Shown: positions 50,233 to 59,857 of the stretch, piece after piece
Position numbering within the stretch: position 1 is the first letter of the stretch
Layout of the letters: each line of letters starts with the position of its first letter
From: Primorskyibacter aestuariivivens
GTDB lineage: Bacteria > Pseudomonadota > Alphaproteobacteria > Rhodobacterales > Rhodobacteraceae
Assembly: GCF_028023675.1 (NCBI RefSeq)
Contig: NZ_JAQIOZ010000022.1
Coordinates: 1 to 64,000 of the forward strand
Direction: 5' to 3'
DNA: 64,000 nt
Translations under genes and position numbers: made by a program
Notes under the pieces: generated by a model
Databases searched by the model: none
What the model was told of the DNA's origin: nothing
Seen by the model: the letters and a program-made list of their open reading frames with translations, nothing else

Positions 50233-52371
50233 ATGATTTCTGCTGACGACCTCGTCGCGCTTGTCCGCAACTATAATCCCAAGACCAACGAAACGTTGAT
50301 CCGCGCGGCCTATGATTATGGCCGCGAGATGCACGAGGGGCAGGTCCGCCATTCCGGCGAGCCGTACTTCACGCATCCGGTTGCCGTGGCTGCGATCCTG
50401 ACCGAACAGCGTCTGGATGACGCGACAATCATAACCGCGCTTTTGCACGACACGATTGAAGACACCAAAAGCACCTACACTCATATCGCCGGGAAATTCG
50501 GCGATGAGATCGCGATGCTCGTTGATGGTGTGACCAAGCTGACCAATCTGCAGCTCTCTTCGACCCAGACCAAGCAAGCCGAGAATTTCCGCAAGCTGTT
50601 CATGGCCATGTCGCGCGATTTGCGGGTCATTCTGGTCAAGCTTGCCGACCGCCTGCACAACATGCGCACGATCAAGGCGATGCGCCCGGACAAGCAGGTG
50701 CAAAAAGCGCGCGAGACCATGGATATTTTTGCGCCGCTGGCGGGTCGCATGGGTATGCAATGGATGCGCGACGAACTGGAGGACTTGGCGTTTCGCGTGC
50801 TCAACCCCGAGGGCCGGGCCAGCATCATCCGCCGTTTCATCACGTTGCAGAAAGAAACCGGCGATGTGATCCACCGCATCACCGGCGATATGCGCTCGGA
50901 ATTCGAGAAAGCCGGGATCGAGGCGCAGGTCTTTGGCCGGGCCAAGAAACCCTATTCGATCTGGCGCAAGATGCAGGAAAAGGAGATGGGGTTTTCCCGT
51001 CTTTCCGACATTTACGGGTTCCGCATCATCACCGAGAGCGAAGCGGATTGCTATGCCGCTCTGGGCGTGATCCACCAGCGCTGGCGCGCCGTGCCGGGCC
51101 GGTTCAAGGATTATATCAGCCAACCCAAATCGAATGGTTATCGCTCGATCCACACCACGGTGTCGGGCCGCGACGGGAAACGCGTTGAGGTGCAGATCCG
51201 CACCCGCCAGATGCATGACGTGGCCGAAACCGGGGTGGCGGCACATTGGTCTTATCGCGATGGCGTGCGCTCGGAAAACCCCTTTGCCGTGGACCCGGCG
51301 CGCTGGATTTCGTCGCTCACCGAACAATTCGAGGGCGAGGATGATCACGATGACTTTCTCGAAGCCGTCAAACTGGAGATGTATTCGGATCAGGTGTTCT
51401 GCTTTTCGCCCAAGGGGGACGTGATCAAGCTGCCGCGTGGGGGCACCCCGCTGGATTTTGCCTATGCGATTCACACGCGGATCGGCCATGCCTGCGTGGG
51501 GGCCAAGGTGGATGGGTTGCGCGTGCCGCTTTGGACCCGGCTCAAGAATGGCCAGTCGGTCGAGGTGATCACCGCCGAAGGCCAGCAGCCCCAGGCCACC
51601 TGGCTCGACATCGCCATCACCGGCAAGGCCAAGAGCGCCATTCGCCGGGCGTTGCGCGAACAGGACCGCGAGCGCTTCGTTCGGCTGGGTCGTGAACTGG
51701 CCCGCGCGGCGTTCGAGCATGTGGGCCGCAAGGCCAAGGACAAGGTGCTGGAAACTGCGGCCAAGAACCTGCGGCTCGACAGTGCTGATACGCTTCTCGC
51801 CCGGCTTGGATCGGCGGAACTGACCTCCCGTGCAGTGGTCGAGGCGGTTTATCCCGACCTTGTCCCCGAAGACGGCGATGAGATCGACCGCAAGCGCGCG
51901 GTGATTGGCCTTGAGCAAGGCCAGAGCTTCCGGCGCGCGCCCTGTTGTCAGCCTTTGCCTGGCGAGAGGATCGTGGGCATCACCTATCGCGGCAAGGGTG
52001 TGGTGGTGCATGCCATCGATTGTGAAGTGCTGGCCGATTACGAGGATCAGCCCGAGCGCTGGCTGGACCTCCATTGGAGCGAAGGCAAGCACCCGGCGGA
52101 ATACGCCGTTACGCTCGACGTAACCATGAGCAATGATGCCGGTGTGCTGGGACGTATTTGCACATTGATTGGCGGGCAAGGGGCGAATATCTCGGACCTT
52201 GAGTTCATTGACCGGAAACCGGATTTTTACCGACTGCATCTAAATGTCGATCTACGCGACGCTGAACACCTCCATTCGCTGATCACGGCGCTCGAAGCGG
52301 AAAGCGATGTCGCACAAGTAGACAGGATGCGGGACGCCCCGCCGATCGCCAGGAGGGCGGAGGCGAACTGA
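50233..52371 (+). CDS. Bifunctional (p)ppGpp synthetase/hydrolase (Rsh)
   Basis: A 712-residue RelA/SpoT homologue controlling the stringent response. The HD hydrolase domain has the HD box His72-Asp73 (LLHDTIEDT) with His48 in YFTHP. The synthetase domain contains DIYGFRIITESEADCY and GYRSIHTTV. A TGS domain (VFCFSPKGDVIKLPRGGTPLDFAY) and a C-terminal ACT domain (TMSNDAGVLGRICTLIGGQGANI) follow. Both catalytic sites look intact, so it can make and degrade ppGpp. Downstream genes continue the same block. Confidence 0.96.
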   Translation: MISADDLVALVRNYNPKTNETLIRAAYDYGREMHEGQVRHSGEPYFTHPVAVAAILTEQRLDDATIITALLHDTIEDTKSTYTHIAGKFGDEIAMLVDGVTKLTNLQLSSTQTKQAENFRKLFMAMSRDLRVILVKLADRLHNMRTIKAMRPDKQVQKARETMDIFAPLAGRMGMQWMRDELEDLAFRVLNPEGRASIIRRFITLQKETGDVIHRITGDMRSEFEKAGIEAQVFGRAKKPYSIWRKMQEKEMGFSRLSDIYGFRIITESEADCYAALGVIHQRWRAVPGRFKDYISQPKSNGYRSIHTTVSGRDGKRVEVQIRTRQMHDVAETGVAAHWSYRDGVRSENPFAVDPARWISSLTEQFEGEDDHDDFLEAVKLEMYSDQVFCFSPKGDVIKLPRGGTPLDFAYAIHTRIGHACVGAKVDGLRVPLWTRLKNGQSVEVITAEGQQPQATWLDIAITGKAKSAIRRALREQDRERFVRLGRELARAAFEHVGRKAKDKVLETAAKNLRLDSADTLLARLGSAELTSRAVVEAVYPDLVPEDGDEIDRKRAVIGLEQGQSFRRAPCCQPLPGERIVGITYRGKGVVVHAIDCEVLADYEDQPERWLDLHWSEGKHPAEYAVTLDVTMSNDAGVLGRICTLIGGQGANISDLEFIDRKPDFYRLHLNVDLRDAEHLHSLITALEAESDVAQVDRMRDAPPIARRAEAN

Positions 52372-52385
52372 AAGGACCCGATCCC

Positions 52386-53054
52386 GTGGTTTTCAAACGC
52401 CGCGACCGAAAACCGACCTGGCGCGCCGTGTTGGAATTTTTCTGGCCGCGGGGCGGATGGGCGCGTGCGGCCAAATACGTGAAACATCGGCTGCACCGGC
52501 TGCCCGATCCGCCGGAAAAGATTGCGCGCGGCATCTGGGCCGGGGTCTTTACCACTTTTACCCCGTTCTATGGCATGCATTTCGTGGTGGCGGGCACGCT
52601 GGCCTGGATCATGCGGGGCAATATCCTTGCCGCGCTTCTGGCCACGTTCTTTGGCAATCCGCTGACCTATATTCCAATCGGGATCGTTTCGCTGAACACC
52701 GGGTATTTTCTGTTGGGCGGGAACCTGGAACTGGATGTGGAGACGTCGCTGGGCCAGAAATTCGTTGATGCTGGCGACGACCTGACCCGCAATCTCTGGG
52801 ACTGGTTTCAGGGGCGGCCACCGGATTGGAGCGGGCTTCAGCTTTTCTGGCACGACGTGTTCTATCCCTACATGATCGGTGGGATCATTCCGGGAATCAT
52901 CGTGGCGACGATCTGCTATTTCATCTCGGAACCCTTGATCCGCGCCTATCAGGCCCGCAGAAAGGGTGTGATGAAGAAACGGTTCGACGCGATCAAGGCC
53001 AAGGCCGCCGCCAAGAAAGCAGCCGCCAAGGCCGAAAATGGCAGGCAATCCTGA
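52386..53054 (+). CDS. DUF2062 membrane protein
   Basis: A 222-residue protein with the DUF2062 signature: GIWAGVFTTFTPFYGMHFVVAGTLAWI followed by LATFFGNPLTYIPI. Three or four helices are predicted and the C-terminus is rich in lysine and alanine. The GTG start lies 14 bases after the rsh stop. The gene keeps this position between rsh and pdxJ in related genomes, to my recollection. Function unknown. Confidence 0.88.
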   Translation: MVFKRRDRKPTWRAVLEFFWPRGGWARAAKYVKHRLHRLPDPPEKIARGIWAGVFTTFTPFYGMHFVVAGTLAWIMRGNILAALLATFFGNPLTYIPIGIVSLNTGYFLLGGNLELDVETSLGQKFVDAGDDLTRNLWDWFQGRPPDWSGLQLFWHDVFYPYMIGGIIPGIIVATICYFISEPLIRAYQARRKGVMKKRFDAIKAKAAAKKAAAKAENGRQS

Positions 53055-53128
53055 AATTTGATCAAATTTTGATTTCGCGCTGCGGTGGCGCATATTAGCC
53101 TGACACTGAACCACAAGGGGGACCCCGG

Positions 53129-53869
53129 ATGACACATCTGCGTCTTGGCGTGAATATTGACCACGTGGCCACCGTCAGGAATGCCCGCGGTGGGGCGTTT
53201 CCCGATCCGATCCGCGCCGCCAAACTGGCCGAAGAGGCCGGGGCAGACGGCATCACCGCGCATCTGCGTGAAGACCGTCGGCATATCTCGGACGCCGATA
53301 TCGACGGGCTGATGGCCGCGCTGAACGTGCCGTTGAATTTCGAGATGGCCGCCACCGATGAGATGCAGAAAATCGCATTGCGCCACAAACCGCACGCGGT
53401 CTGTATCGTCCCCGAAAAACGCGAGGAACGCACCACCGAAGGCGGGCTTGAAGTGGCGCGCGAGGAAAACAAGCTTGCCCATTTCATCGCTCCCTTGCGC
53501 GAGGCGGGATGCCGCGTGTCGATTTTCATCGCTGCCGACAAACGCCAGATCGAGGCCGCCCACCGGATCGGCGCGCAGGTCATCGAATTGCATACCGGCG
53601 CCTATTGCGATGCCCATTCCGAGGGCCGCATTCAGGATCGCGACCGTGAGCTTGAGGCGATGCGCGAGATGGCGGCCCTTGCTCACGATCTGGGGCTTGA
53701 GGTGCATGCCGGGCACGGCTTGAATTATGAAACGGTCCAGCCCGTGGCGGCGTTCCCTCAGGTCGCGGAACTCAATATTGGGCATTTCCTGATCGGAGAG
53801 GCGATTTTCCGGGGTCTCGAAGGCGCTATCGCTGAGATGCGCCGCCTGATGGATGAGGTGCGGACATGA
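53129..53869 (+). CDS. pdxJ: Pyridoxine 5'-phosphate synthase
   Basis: A 246-residue TIM-barrel enzyme that condenses 1-deoxyxylulose-5-phosphate with 3-amino-2-oxopropyl phosphate to form pyridoxine 5'-phosphate. Marks: [18 protein letters not shown], the HLREDRRHI phosphate region, [16 protein letters not shown], and [22 protein letters not shown] precedes the ATG. Its stop overlaps the next gene by 4 bp (ATGA). Confidence 0.97.
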   Translation: MTHLRLGVNIDHVATVRNARGGAFPDPIRAAKLAEEAGADGITAHLREDRRHISDADIDGLMAALNVPLNFEMAATDEMQKIALRHKPHAVCIVPEKREERTTEGGLEVAREENKLAHFIAPLREAGCRVSIFIAADKRQIEAAHRIGAQVIELHTGAYCDAHSEGRIQDRDRELEAMREMAALAHDLGLEVHAGHGLNYETVQPVAAFPQVAELNIGHFLIGEAIFRGLEGAIAEMRRLMDEVRT

Positions 53870-54318
53870 AGGGCCTGGCTGCCCTTACCGCGCTGGTTCT
53901 GGCGGCGCCACTAAGCGCGCAGGCCGTGTCCGATTGTGACTGGCGCGCCTCGGCGCTGGCCTTGGTCGAGCCGTGGGAAGACAACAGCCGCACATTCTCG
54001 AACGGGCAGACGCGGCTGGCGCTGACCGATACGATAGAACCCGCAGCCGGGGCGTTTCATATTGTCATCCTGTCACCGCCCTATGACGAATTGGGCGGGC
54101 GGCAGTGCAAAGTGGTTAGCCTTGATGGCTCTATCGGGTTTTCGGGGGTCGAGTTCGGGGCAATGAACGCCAATTACGACCCGTCTGTCGGGCTGATCTT
54201 TGATCTTCCGGTGCAGGTGTTTGACGCGCCGTCCGGCGGCTTTGTTTCGAACTGGCTCAACCTCGCCGTCAATCAGGCGACAGGTCAGATCGACGCCTGG
54301 CTTGGGGGTGGGGATTGA
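53866..54318 (+). CDS. Hypothetical exported protein between pdxJ and acpS
   Basis: A 150-residue protein with a signal peptide of about 20 residues ([19 protein letters not shown]). The mature domain contains two cysteines (SDCDW, RQCKVV) and no recognised motif. It overlaps pdxJ at one end (ATGA) and acpS at the other (TTGA), so all three are translationally coupled. The function is unknown; the position may be for expression only. Confidence 0.7.
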   Translation: MKGLAALTALVLAAPLSAQAVSDCDWRASALALVEPWEDNSRTFSNGQTRLALTDTIEPAAGAFHIVILSPPYDELGGRQCKVVSLDGSIGFSGVEFGAMNANYDPSVGLIFDLPVQVFDAPSGGFVSNWLNLAVNQATGQIDAWLGGGD

Positions 54319-54719
54319 TCCTCGGGGTTGGCACCGATCTGTGTAATATCGAGCGGATCGAACGCACGCTGGAGCGGTTCGGCGACCGGTTCCGCAACCG
54401 CGTCTTTACCGAGATTGAACAGGCCAAGGCCGAACGCCGCGCCGATACACCCGGCACCTATGCCAAGCGCTGGGCCGCCAAAGAGGCCTGTTCCAAGGCG
54501 CTGGGCACCGGGCTGCGAATGGGCATCGCGTGGAAGGATATGGCGGTCAGCAATCTGCGCACCGGCCAGCCCGTCATGCATGTGACGGGATGGGCCAAAG
54601 AGCGGCTCGACGCCATGACGCCTGACGGGCATGAGGCGATCATCCACGTGACGCTGACCGATGATCACCCTTGGGCGCAAGCCTTTGTCGTGATCGAAGC
54701 GCGGCCTCTGCACGCCTGA
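54315..54719 (+). CDS. acpS: Holo-[acyl-carrier-protein] synthase
   Basis: A 134-residue enzyme that attaches phosphopantetheine to acyl carrier protein. The magnesium site is seen as [15 protein letters not shown] (Asp8) and [16 protein letters not shown] (Glu). The TTG start overlaps the preceding stop. In relatives lepB follows directly; here about 2.7 kb carrying a methyltransferase and betC intervenes. Confidence 0.95.
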   Translation: MILGVGTDLCNIERIERTLERFGDRFRNRVFTEIEQAKAERRADTPGTYAKRWAAKEACSKALGTGLRMGIAWKDMAVSNLRTGQPVMHVTGWAKERLDAMTPDGHEAIIHVTLTDDHPWAQAFVVIEARPLHA

Positions 54720-54879
54720 CCTGATCATTCCGGGCCGTTCGCCACCGAAACAAGGGGCGAGGGACGGCTGGTGCGATCTGCGTGTCGTGCGGTTCCGGAG
54801 ATCATGTGTTAAACTGGCAAAGCCTTTCAGCGGGCCGTGCGCCCGCGACACCGGGGACCGATCATAAGGAGTCGACGCC

Positions 54880-55701
54880 ATGGAGACGGGTGTTACCAGC
54901 CACTATCAGGCTGATGGCAGTCTGGTGGAAAAAGTCGCCGAGGGTTTGCGCCGCGCGGGGCTGGAACCCGGCAAAACAAGGCCTGCCGATCTTGAATCCA
55001 TAGATGAGTTTCATTTCCGCGGACGGGAGGCCACGCTTGAACTGGTGCAAGCGATGAGACTGGCCCCGTCCTGCGAAGTCCTCGACATCGGGAGCGGTCT
55101 GGGTGGCGTCTCTCGGACGATTGCCGAGGTGGCGGGGTGTCAGGTGGTCGGTCTGGATCTGACGCCGGAACTTTGCGAGGTCGCGACTGTGCTGTCCGAT
55201 TGGGTCTCGTACAGCGATCGAACCAGATTTCAGCAAGGCGATGCGACAAACCTGTCGTTTGATGACAATCGGTTTGATGCCGCGGTCACCGTTCATGTGG
55301 CGATGAATATCGAACACAAACACAAGATGTATGCTGAAGCACGGCGCGTGCTGAAATCGGGCGGAATCTTTGCGGTGTTTGACATTCTTCAAGGGGAGGG
55401 AGGGCACATGCTTTACCCTGCCCCATGGGCTTCGGATGCCAGCATGAGCCATCTGGTGACCCCGGATGACATGCGGGCGCTGCTGGAGGAGGCCGGTTTC
55501 CGTATCTTACATGAGCGGGATTCGACGACCGAGAGCTTTCATTGGCTCGAAGCGCGCGCAAATAAGGCCGGCCCGGCAAATCCTTTGCCCGTGACGACCG
55601 CGCTCTTGTTCGGCGGGCAGTCAAGGGACATGACAAAGAATCAACTCCGCGGCCTGAAAGAACGTCGCATGCTGACCTACAGCTTTGTCTGCGCGGCCTG
55701 A
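54880..55701 (+). CDS. Class I SAM-dependent methyltransferase
   Basis: A 273-residue methyltransferase. Motif I is VLDIGSGLGG (67-76), and the later motifs LDLTPEL, QGDATNLSFDDNRFDAA and ARRVLKSGGIFAVFDIL follow. The pattern is close to UbiE and to sarcosine/dimethylglycine methyltransferases, whose product is glycine betaine. With a choline sulfatase gene adjacent and convergent, a part in betaine or osmolyte metabolism is possible, but this is inference. Start MET-GV at 54880 follows AAGGAG. Confidence 0.8.
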   Translation: METGVTSHYQADGSLVEKVAEGLRRAGLEPGKTRPADLESIDEFHFRGREATLELVQAMRLAPSCEVLDIGSGLGGVSRTIAEVAGCQVVGLDLTPELCEVATVLSDWVSYSDRTRFQQGDATNLSFDDNRFDAAVTVHVAMNIEHKHKMYAEARRVLKSGGIFAVFDILQGEGGHMLYPAPWASDASMSHLVTPDDMRALLEEAGFRILHERDSTTESFHWLEARANKAGPANPLPVTTALLFGGQSRDMTKNQLRGLKERRMLTYSFVCAA

Positions 55702-55743
55702 GCCGACACTCCAATGGCACTTGTCGCAGCCCAGAAGTGATTG

Positions 55744-57261
55744 TCACTCCCCGCGTGGGAAGCGGGCGTTTTCCTCGACCACGTTCAGGTCCATGTGATT
55801 GCGCATGTAGCGCTCGGACGCCTTTTGCAGTGGCTGGTAATCCCACGGGAAATAATCGCCGTTGCGCAATGCTTCATAGACCACCCAACGCCGGGCCTGG
55901 CTTTCGCGCACCTCGGCGTCGAAGCGCTCCAGATCCCAGCGTTCGGCGGCGGCCACCCGGAACCGTTCCAGCGTGTCGGCATGGGCCGGATCGCCCGCAA
56001 GGTTGGTCAATTCATGCGGGTCGTCGTTCAGATTGAACAACTGCTCGGGATCAAGCGCGCAATTGGTGTATTTCCAGCGCCCCGCGCGCAGCGCGACCAT
56101 TGGAGAATAGGACGCCTCGGCCGCGTATTCCATCGCGACGGGGCTGGTCCGGGTGCTGCCCTGACCCAACGGCACAAGCGACTCCCCTGTGGTCCATGGC
56201 ATGACCTCGTCCATGCTGACCCCGGCCAGATCGCAGAGCGTGGGGCAGACGTCGATATTGCTGACCGGCGTGTCGATGAGGCCGGGTGTCATCTGCGGCG
56301 CGGCGATCATGAGGGGCACGCGCGCGGAGCCTTCGAAAAAGCTCATTTTGAACCACAATCCGCGCTCACCCAGCATGTCGCCGTGGTCCGAGACAAAGAG
56401 GATGATCGTGTTGTCCTCCTGCCGCGTGCCGCGCAGCGCCTCCATCACTTCGCCGATCTTGTCATCGAGATAGGAGATGTTGCCGAAATAGGCGCGGCGG
56501 GACCGGCGGATATCCTCTTCGGTGATGTCAAAACTGCGCCAGTCATTGGCATCGAAAATGCGTTTGGAATGCGGATCGTGGTCGTCGTAATCCATGGCCG
56601 GGACCGGGGGCAGGAGATGTGCGCACTCCTTGTAGAGGTCCCAGTATTTGCGCCGCGCCACATATGGATCATGCGGATGGGTGAAGCTGACCGTGAGGCA
56701 CCAGGGGCGGTCGTCATGGCCACGGCCGAGATCATAGACCTTTCGGGTGGCGTGATAGGCGACCTCGTCGTCATATTCCATTTGGTTGGAAATCTCGGCT
56801 ATGCCCGCGCCTGTGACCGAGCCCATATTGTGATACCACCAGTCGATGCGTTCGCCGGGTTTGCGGTAATCCGGCGTCCAGCCGAAATCGGGTGGGTAAA
56901 TGTCGGTGGTCAGACGCTCCTCGAACCCGTGAAGCTGATCAGGGCCGACGAAATGCATCTTGCCCGACAGACAGGTCTGATAGCCCGCGCGGCGCAGGTG
57001 ATGGGCATAGGTCGGGGTGGATGAGGCGAACTCGGCGGCGTTGTCATAGACCCGGGTGGCAGAGGGCAATTGCCCGGACATGAAGCTCGCCCGGCCCGGC
57101 GCACAAAGAGGCGAGGCGGTATAGGCATTGCGAAACCGCGTGGACCGCGCGGCCAGGGCGCGGATATTGGGCGTGTGCAACCAATCCGCCGGACCATCGG
57201 GAAACAATGTCCCGTTCAGCTGGTCCACCATGAAGATCAGAATATTGGGTTTACCGGCCAT
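55744..57261 (-). CDS. betC: Choline-sulfatase
   Basis: A 505-residue type I sulfatase hydrolysing choline-O-sulfate to choline and sulfate. The formylglycine site is Cys53 in the CAPGR motif (CXPXR), with metal residues in MVDQLNG at the N-terminus and in FVSDHGDMLGE. The C-terminal RYMRNHMDLNVVEENARFP is diagnostic of the BetC group. No betA, betB or transporter is adjacent. Start at 57261 is the only credible one. The gene is divergent from lepB and convergent with the methyltransferase gene. Confidence 0.93.
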   Translation of the reverse strand: MAGKPNILIFMVDQLNGTLFPDGPADWLHTPNIRALAARSTRFRNAYTASPLCAPGRASFMSGQLPSATRVYDNAAEFASSTPTYAHHLRRAGYQTCLSGKMHFVGPDQLHGFEERLTTDIYPPDFGWTPDYRKPGERIDWWYHNMGSVTGAGIAEISNQMEYDDEVAYHATRKVYDLGRGHDDRPWCLTVSFTHPHDPYVARRKYWDLYKECAHLLPPVPAMDYDDHDPHSKRIFDANDWRSFDITEEDIRRSRRAYFGNISYLDDKIGEVMEALRGTRQEDNTIILFVSDHGDMLGERGLWFKMSFFEGSARVPLMIAAPQMTPGLIDTPVSNIDVCPTLCDLAGVSMDEVMPWTTGESLVPLGQGSTRTSPVAMEYAAEASYSPMVALRAGRWKYTNCALDPEQLFNLNDDPHELTNLAGDPAHADTLERFRVAAAERWDLERFDAEVRESQARRWVVYEALRNGDYFPWDYQPLQKASERYMRNHMDLNVVEENARFPRGE

Positions 57262-57401
57262 ATCGCGCTCTCCCTACCCTGCGGCTGACGCGCAGCATTG
57301 ATCAACAAATGCCGGAGGTCCAGAGCCGAGTGCGTGCCATTGCTTGACACCCGATGCGCCCCGGCCCATGTAGCCCCGGAACCAGAAACACGGGGAGCCG
57401 C

Positions 57402-58241
57402 ATGGCTATGGCAGAAGAAAAAAAGGGCAATGCAATCGTCGAAACCATCAAGACGGTTGTCTATGCACTTCTGATCGCGGGCGTGTTCCGTTCCGTGTTC
57501 TTTCAGCCCTTCTGGATCCCGTCCGGGTCGATGAAAGACACGCTGCTGATTGGCGATTTCCTGTTCGTGAACAAGATGGCTTATGGCTATTCCTACGCCT
57601 CCTGCCCGTCGATCATCATTCCGCGGCTCGGGATCAACCTGGATGCCAAGTCTTTCTGTGGCTGGGCCGATGGGGACAATACCCGCCTTTTGGGCGGTGA
57701 ACCGGAGCGTGGCGATGTGGCCGTGTTCCGGCACCCGGTCAATGGCAGTGACTTCATCAAGCGCGTGGTGGGCCTTCCGGGGGACCGCATCCAGATGAAG
57801 GGCGGCGTGCTGCATATCAACGGCACTGCGGTCAAACTGGAGCGCGATGGCGTGTTTACCGAGGTGGCCGAGCCGCAGGGCGGCATGCGCAACACGCCAA
57901 GCTGCTCCAACGCCCCCGTGGGGCGCGGTGGCATCTGCGAAAAAGAGAAATATATCGAAACCCTGCCAAACGGGCACCAGCATTCGGTGCTCAATATCGG
58001 GCGCCGCGCCTCTGACGACACGCCGGTCTTTACCGTCCCCGAAGGTCATTATTTCATGATGGGCGACAACCGGGACAATTCGACCGATTCCCGTTTTCCG
58101 CAGGAGGTGCGCGGCGTGGGCTTTGTGCCTTATGAAAACCTTGTGGGCCGTGCGGACCGCGTGATGTTCTCCTCTGCCGGTCGTTCCATGCTATTCTTCT
58201 GGACATGGCGCGGTGACAGGTTCTTCAAGGGGATCGAGTGA
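57402..58241 (+). CDS. lepB: Signal peptidase I
   Basis: A 279-residue type I signal peptidase. The single N-terminal helix (about 17-34) anchors it. The nucleophile is Ser43 in [10 protein letters not shown], and the base lysine lies in [12 protein letters not shown]. The conserved [11 protein letters not shown] and the periplasmic domain with two cysteine pairs follow. ATG 57402 has GGGGAG five bases upstream; ATG 57408 is also possible. The stop overlaps rnc by 4 bp. Confidence 0.96.
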   Translation: MAMAEEKKGNAIVETIKTVVYALLIAGVFRSVFFQPFWIPSGSMKDTLLIGDFLFVNKMAYGYSYASCPSIIIPRLGINLDAKSFCGWADGDNTRLLGGEPERGDVAVFRHPVNGSDFIKRVVGLPGDRIQMKGGVLHINGTAVKLERDGVFTEVAEPQGGMRNTPSCSNAPVGRGGICEKEKYIETLPNGHQHSVLNIGRRASDDTPVFTVPEGHYFMMGDNRDNSTDSRFPQEVRGVGFVPYENLVGRADRVMFSSAGRSMLFFWTWRGDRFFKGIE

Positions 58242-58912
58242 AGCTTTCGGAAGATTTGAAAAAACTGCAGGACCGGATCGGGCACCAGTTCGATGATCCG
58301 GGCCTGCTTGTGCGTGCGGTGACGCATTCCTCGATGGCCAGCCGGACCCGGGGTGACAACCAGCGGCTTGAATTTCTGGGAGACCGCGTGCTGGGCCTTG
58401 TCATGGCCGAGGCGTTGTTATCCGCCGACAAGGACGCCAGCGAAGGCCAGCTTGCCCCACGCTTCAATGCGCTGGTGCGCAAGGAAACCTGCGCCGATGT
58501 CGCGCGGCAGGTCGAGCTTGGACCTGCTCTGAAGCTGGGCCGGTCCGAGATGATGTCCGGCGGGCGGCGCAAGATGGCGCTTTTGGGCGACGCGATGGAG
58601 GCGGTGATTGCCGCGGTTTACCTTGATGCCGGGTTCGACGCGGCCAAGTCGCTGGTGCTGCGGCTCTGGGGCAAACGGATCGACCGGGTCGAGGTGGATG
58701 CGCGCGATGCCAAGACCAGCCTTCAGGAATGGGCACAGGCGCGCGGGCAGAAGCCACCGGTCTACGCCGAGATCAGCCGTGAAGGCCCGGATCATGCCCC
58801 GGTTTTTGTGATCGAGGCCCGTCTGGAAAGCGGCCAATCCGAACGCGCCAAGGCGGGGTCCAAGCGGCTGGCCGAACATGCGGCGGCCAAGGCGCTTTTG
58901 GACAAGCTCTGA
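58238..58912 (+). CDS. rnc: Ribonuclease III
   Basis: A 224-residue double-strand-specific RNase. The catalytic domain has [18 protein letters not shown] and [18 protein letters not shown] (metal-binding Glu/Asp). A C-terminal dsRNA-binding domain follows ([15 protein letters not shown] onward). The GTG start overlaps the lepB stop (GTGA). In relatives era normally comes next; here an opposite-strand gene intervenes. Confidence 0.96.
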   Translation: MKLSEDLKKLQDRIGHQFDDPGLLVRAVTHSSMASRTRGDNQRLEFLGDRVLGLVMAEALLSADKDASEGQLAPRFNALVRKETCADVARQVELGPALKLGRSEMMSGGRRKMALLGDAMEAVIAAVYLDAGFDAAKSLVLRLWGKRIDRVEVDARDAKTSLQEWAQARGQKPPVYAEISREGPDHAPVFVIEARLESGQSERAKAGSKRLAEHAAAKALLDKL

Positions 58913-58938
58913 CCCCGTGCCGTGCGGGGCAATTCTGG

Positions 58939-59625
58939 TTAAAGCGCCCCTGCCATGGACAGAACGCTTGCCACTGCCCCCGAAGTATTCATCGCGACGA
59001 CAACACTTGCGGTCAGGATTGCGCTTGCCACCCGCCGTTCCGGGCTGGGCAGGCCAGCGCAGCGGCGCATCTCGCGGACTTCGCCGGCAGTCAGGTCTCG
59101 GCAGAACTCGGCACGGAGAAGTTTTTCACGCTTCCATTGTGACACTGCGGGCGAGGGACGCCGCGCCTTGTTGTGTCGCAATGTCCGGCGTCTGGTTGTC
59201 GTCGTCACGGGACGTGTCGGGCGGAAAAGACGGTCTTGTTCCTGACCGAGTGCGGCGAGAAAAACGCTCCGCTCCAAAAGGGCGCTATCGTCCAGCCAGG
59301 CCACGTGGCTGATCGGGAAGGCTCCCACCAGAGCAAGCGTCAGCCGGGCAAGCTCAGCCTTGTCGGCTTCGGGATGGCCGCCCGAGATAGACAAGGTAAA
59401 CGTGGGCGTGTCACCCCCTTCAAAACGACAGAAGGCGACATTCACAATGTCGCCTTGTCGGTTGTCGCAGGATTTGACCGCGCGCGGGTTTTCATGGCCG
59501 CGCCGCAGTCGGGCAATCTCGTTTCGCATTCGCTGTTCCAGCGCGTTCATGCGGGTTCCGGCGTACACACTCACTCGAAGCCGGGCAAAATGGGGTGTTT
59601 GGATGTTTCCGTCTAGGTCTGTCAT
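58939..59625 (-). CDS. Unknown protein between rnc and era
   Basis: A 228-residue protein on the strand opposite to its neighbours, family not recognised. The N-terminal half is basic with a coiled-coil-like stretch (NALEQRMRNEIARLRRG). The middle has a threonine/arginine run (TRPVTTTTRRRTLRHNKARR). The C-terminus has one probable membrane helix (VASAILTASVVVAMNTSGAVASVLSMAG), giving a tail-anchor-like layout. A GAGGAT site precedes the ATG. It interrupts an otherwise conserved rnc-era order. Confidence 0.6.
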   Translation of the reverse strand: MTDLDGNIQTPHFARLRVSVYAGTRMNALEQRMRNEIARLRRGHENPRAVKSCDNRQGDIVNVAFCRFEGGDTPTFTLSISGGHPEADKAELARLTLALVGAFPISHVAWLDDSALLERSVFLAALGQEQDRLFRPTRPVTTTTRRRTLRHNKARRPSPAVSQWKREKLLRAEFCRDLTAGEVREMRRCAGLPSPERRVASAILTASVVVAMNTSGAVASVLSMAGAL

Positions 59626-59857
59626 CTCTCTATCCTCAACTTGCGGTACACGTATTAGTTGTGGTTTTGGGCGGAAACGTGGGGTATTTGTGATTTTTCG
59701 CGCATATTGTTTCCGAATTGTGCTTCATTCCTGCCGCATTTGGACAGGTGCGTTGATCTGCACGGTAAATACCGACTTGCAGCGGACGGACTTTCCGTCT
59801 GGTGGCAGCATATGATTTGCTGTAACCACCATGGCTGCATTTACAGGAAGCCAGCCC

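Noticed and set aside
49825-52239. Long minus-strand frame opposite rpoZ and rsh
   Set aside because: Antisense to two clear housekeeping genes; no recognisable motif.
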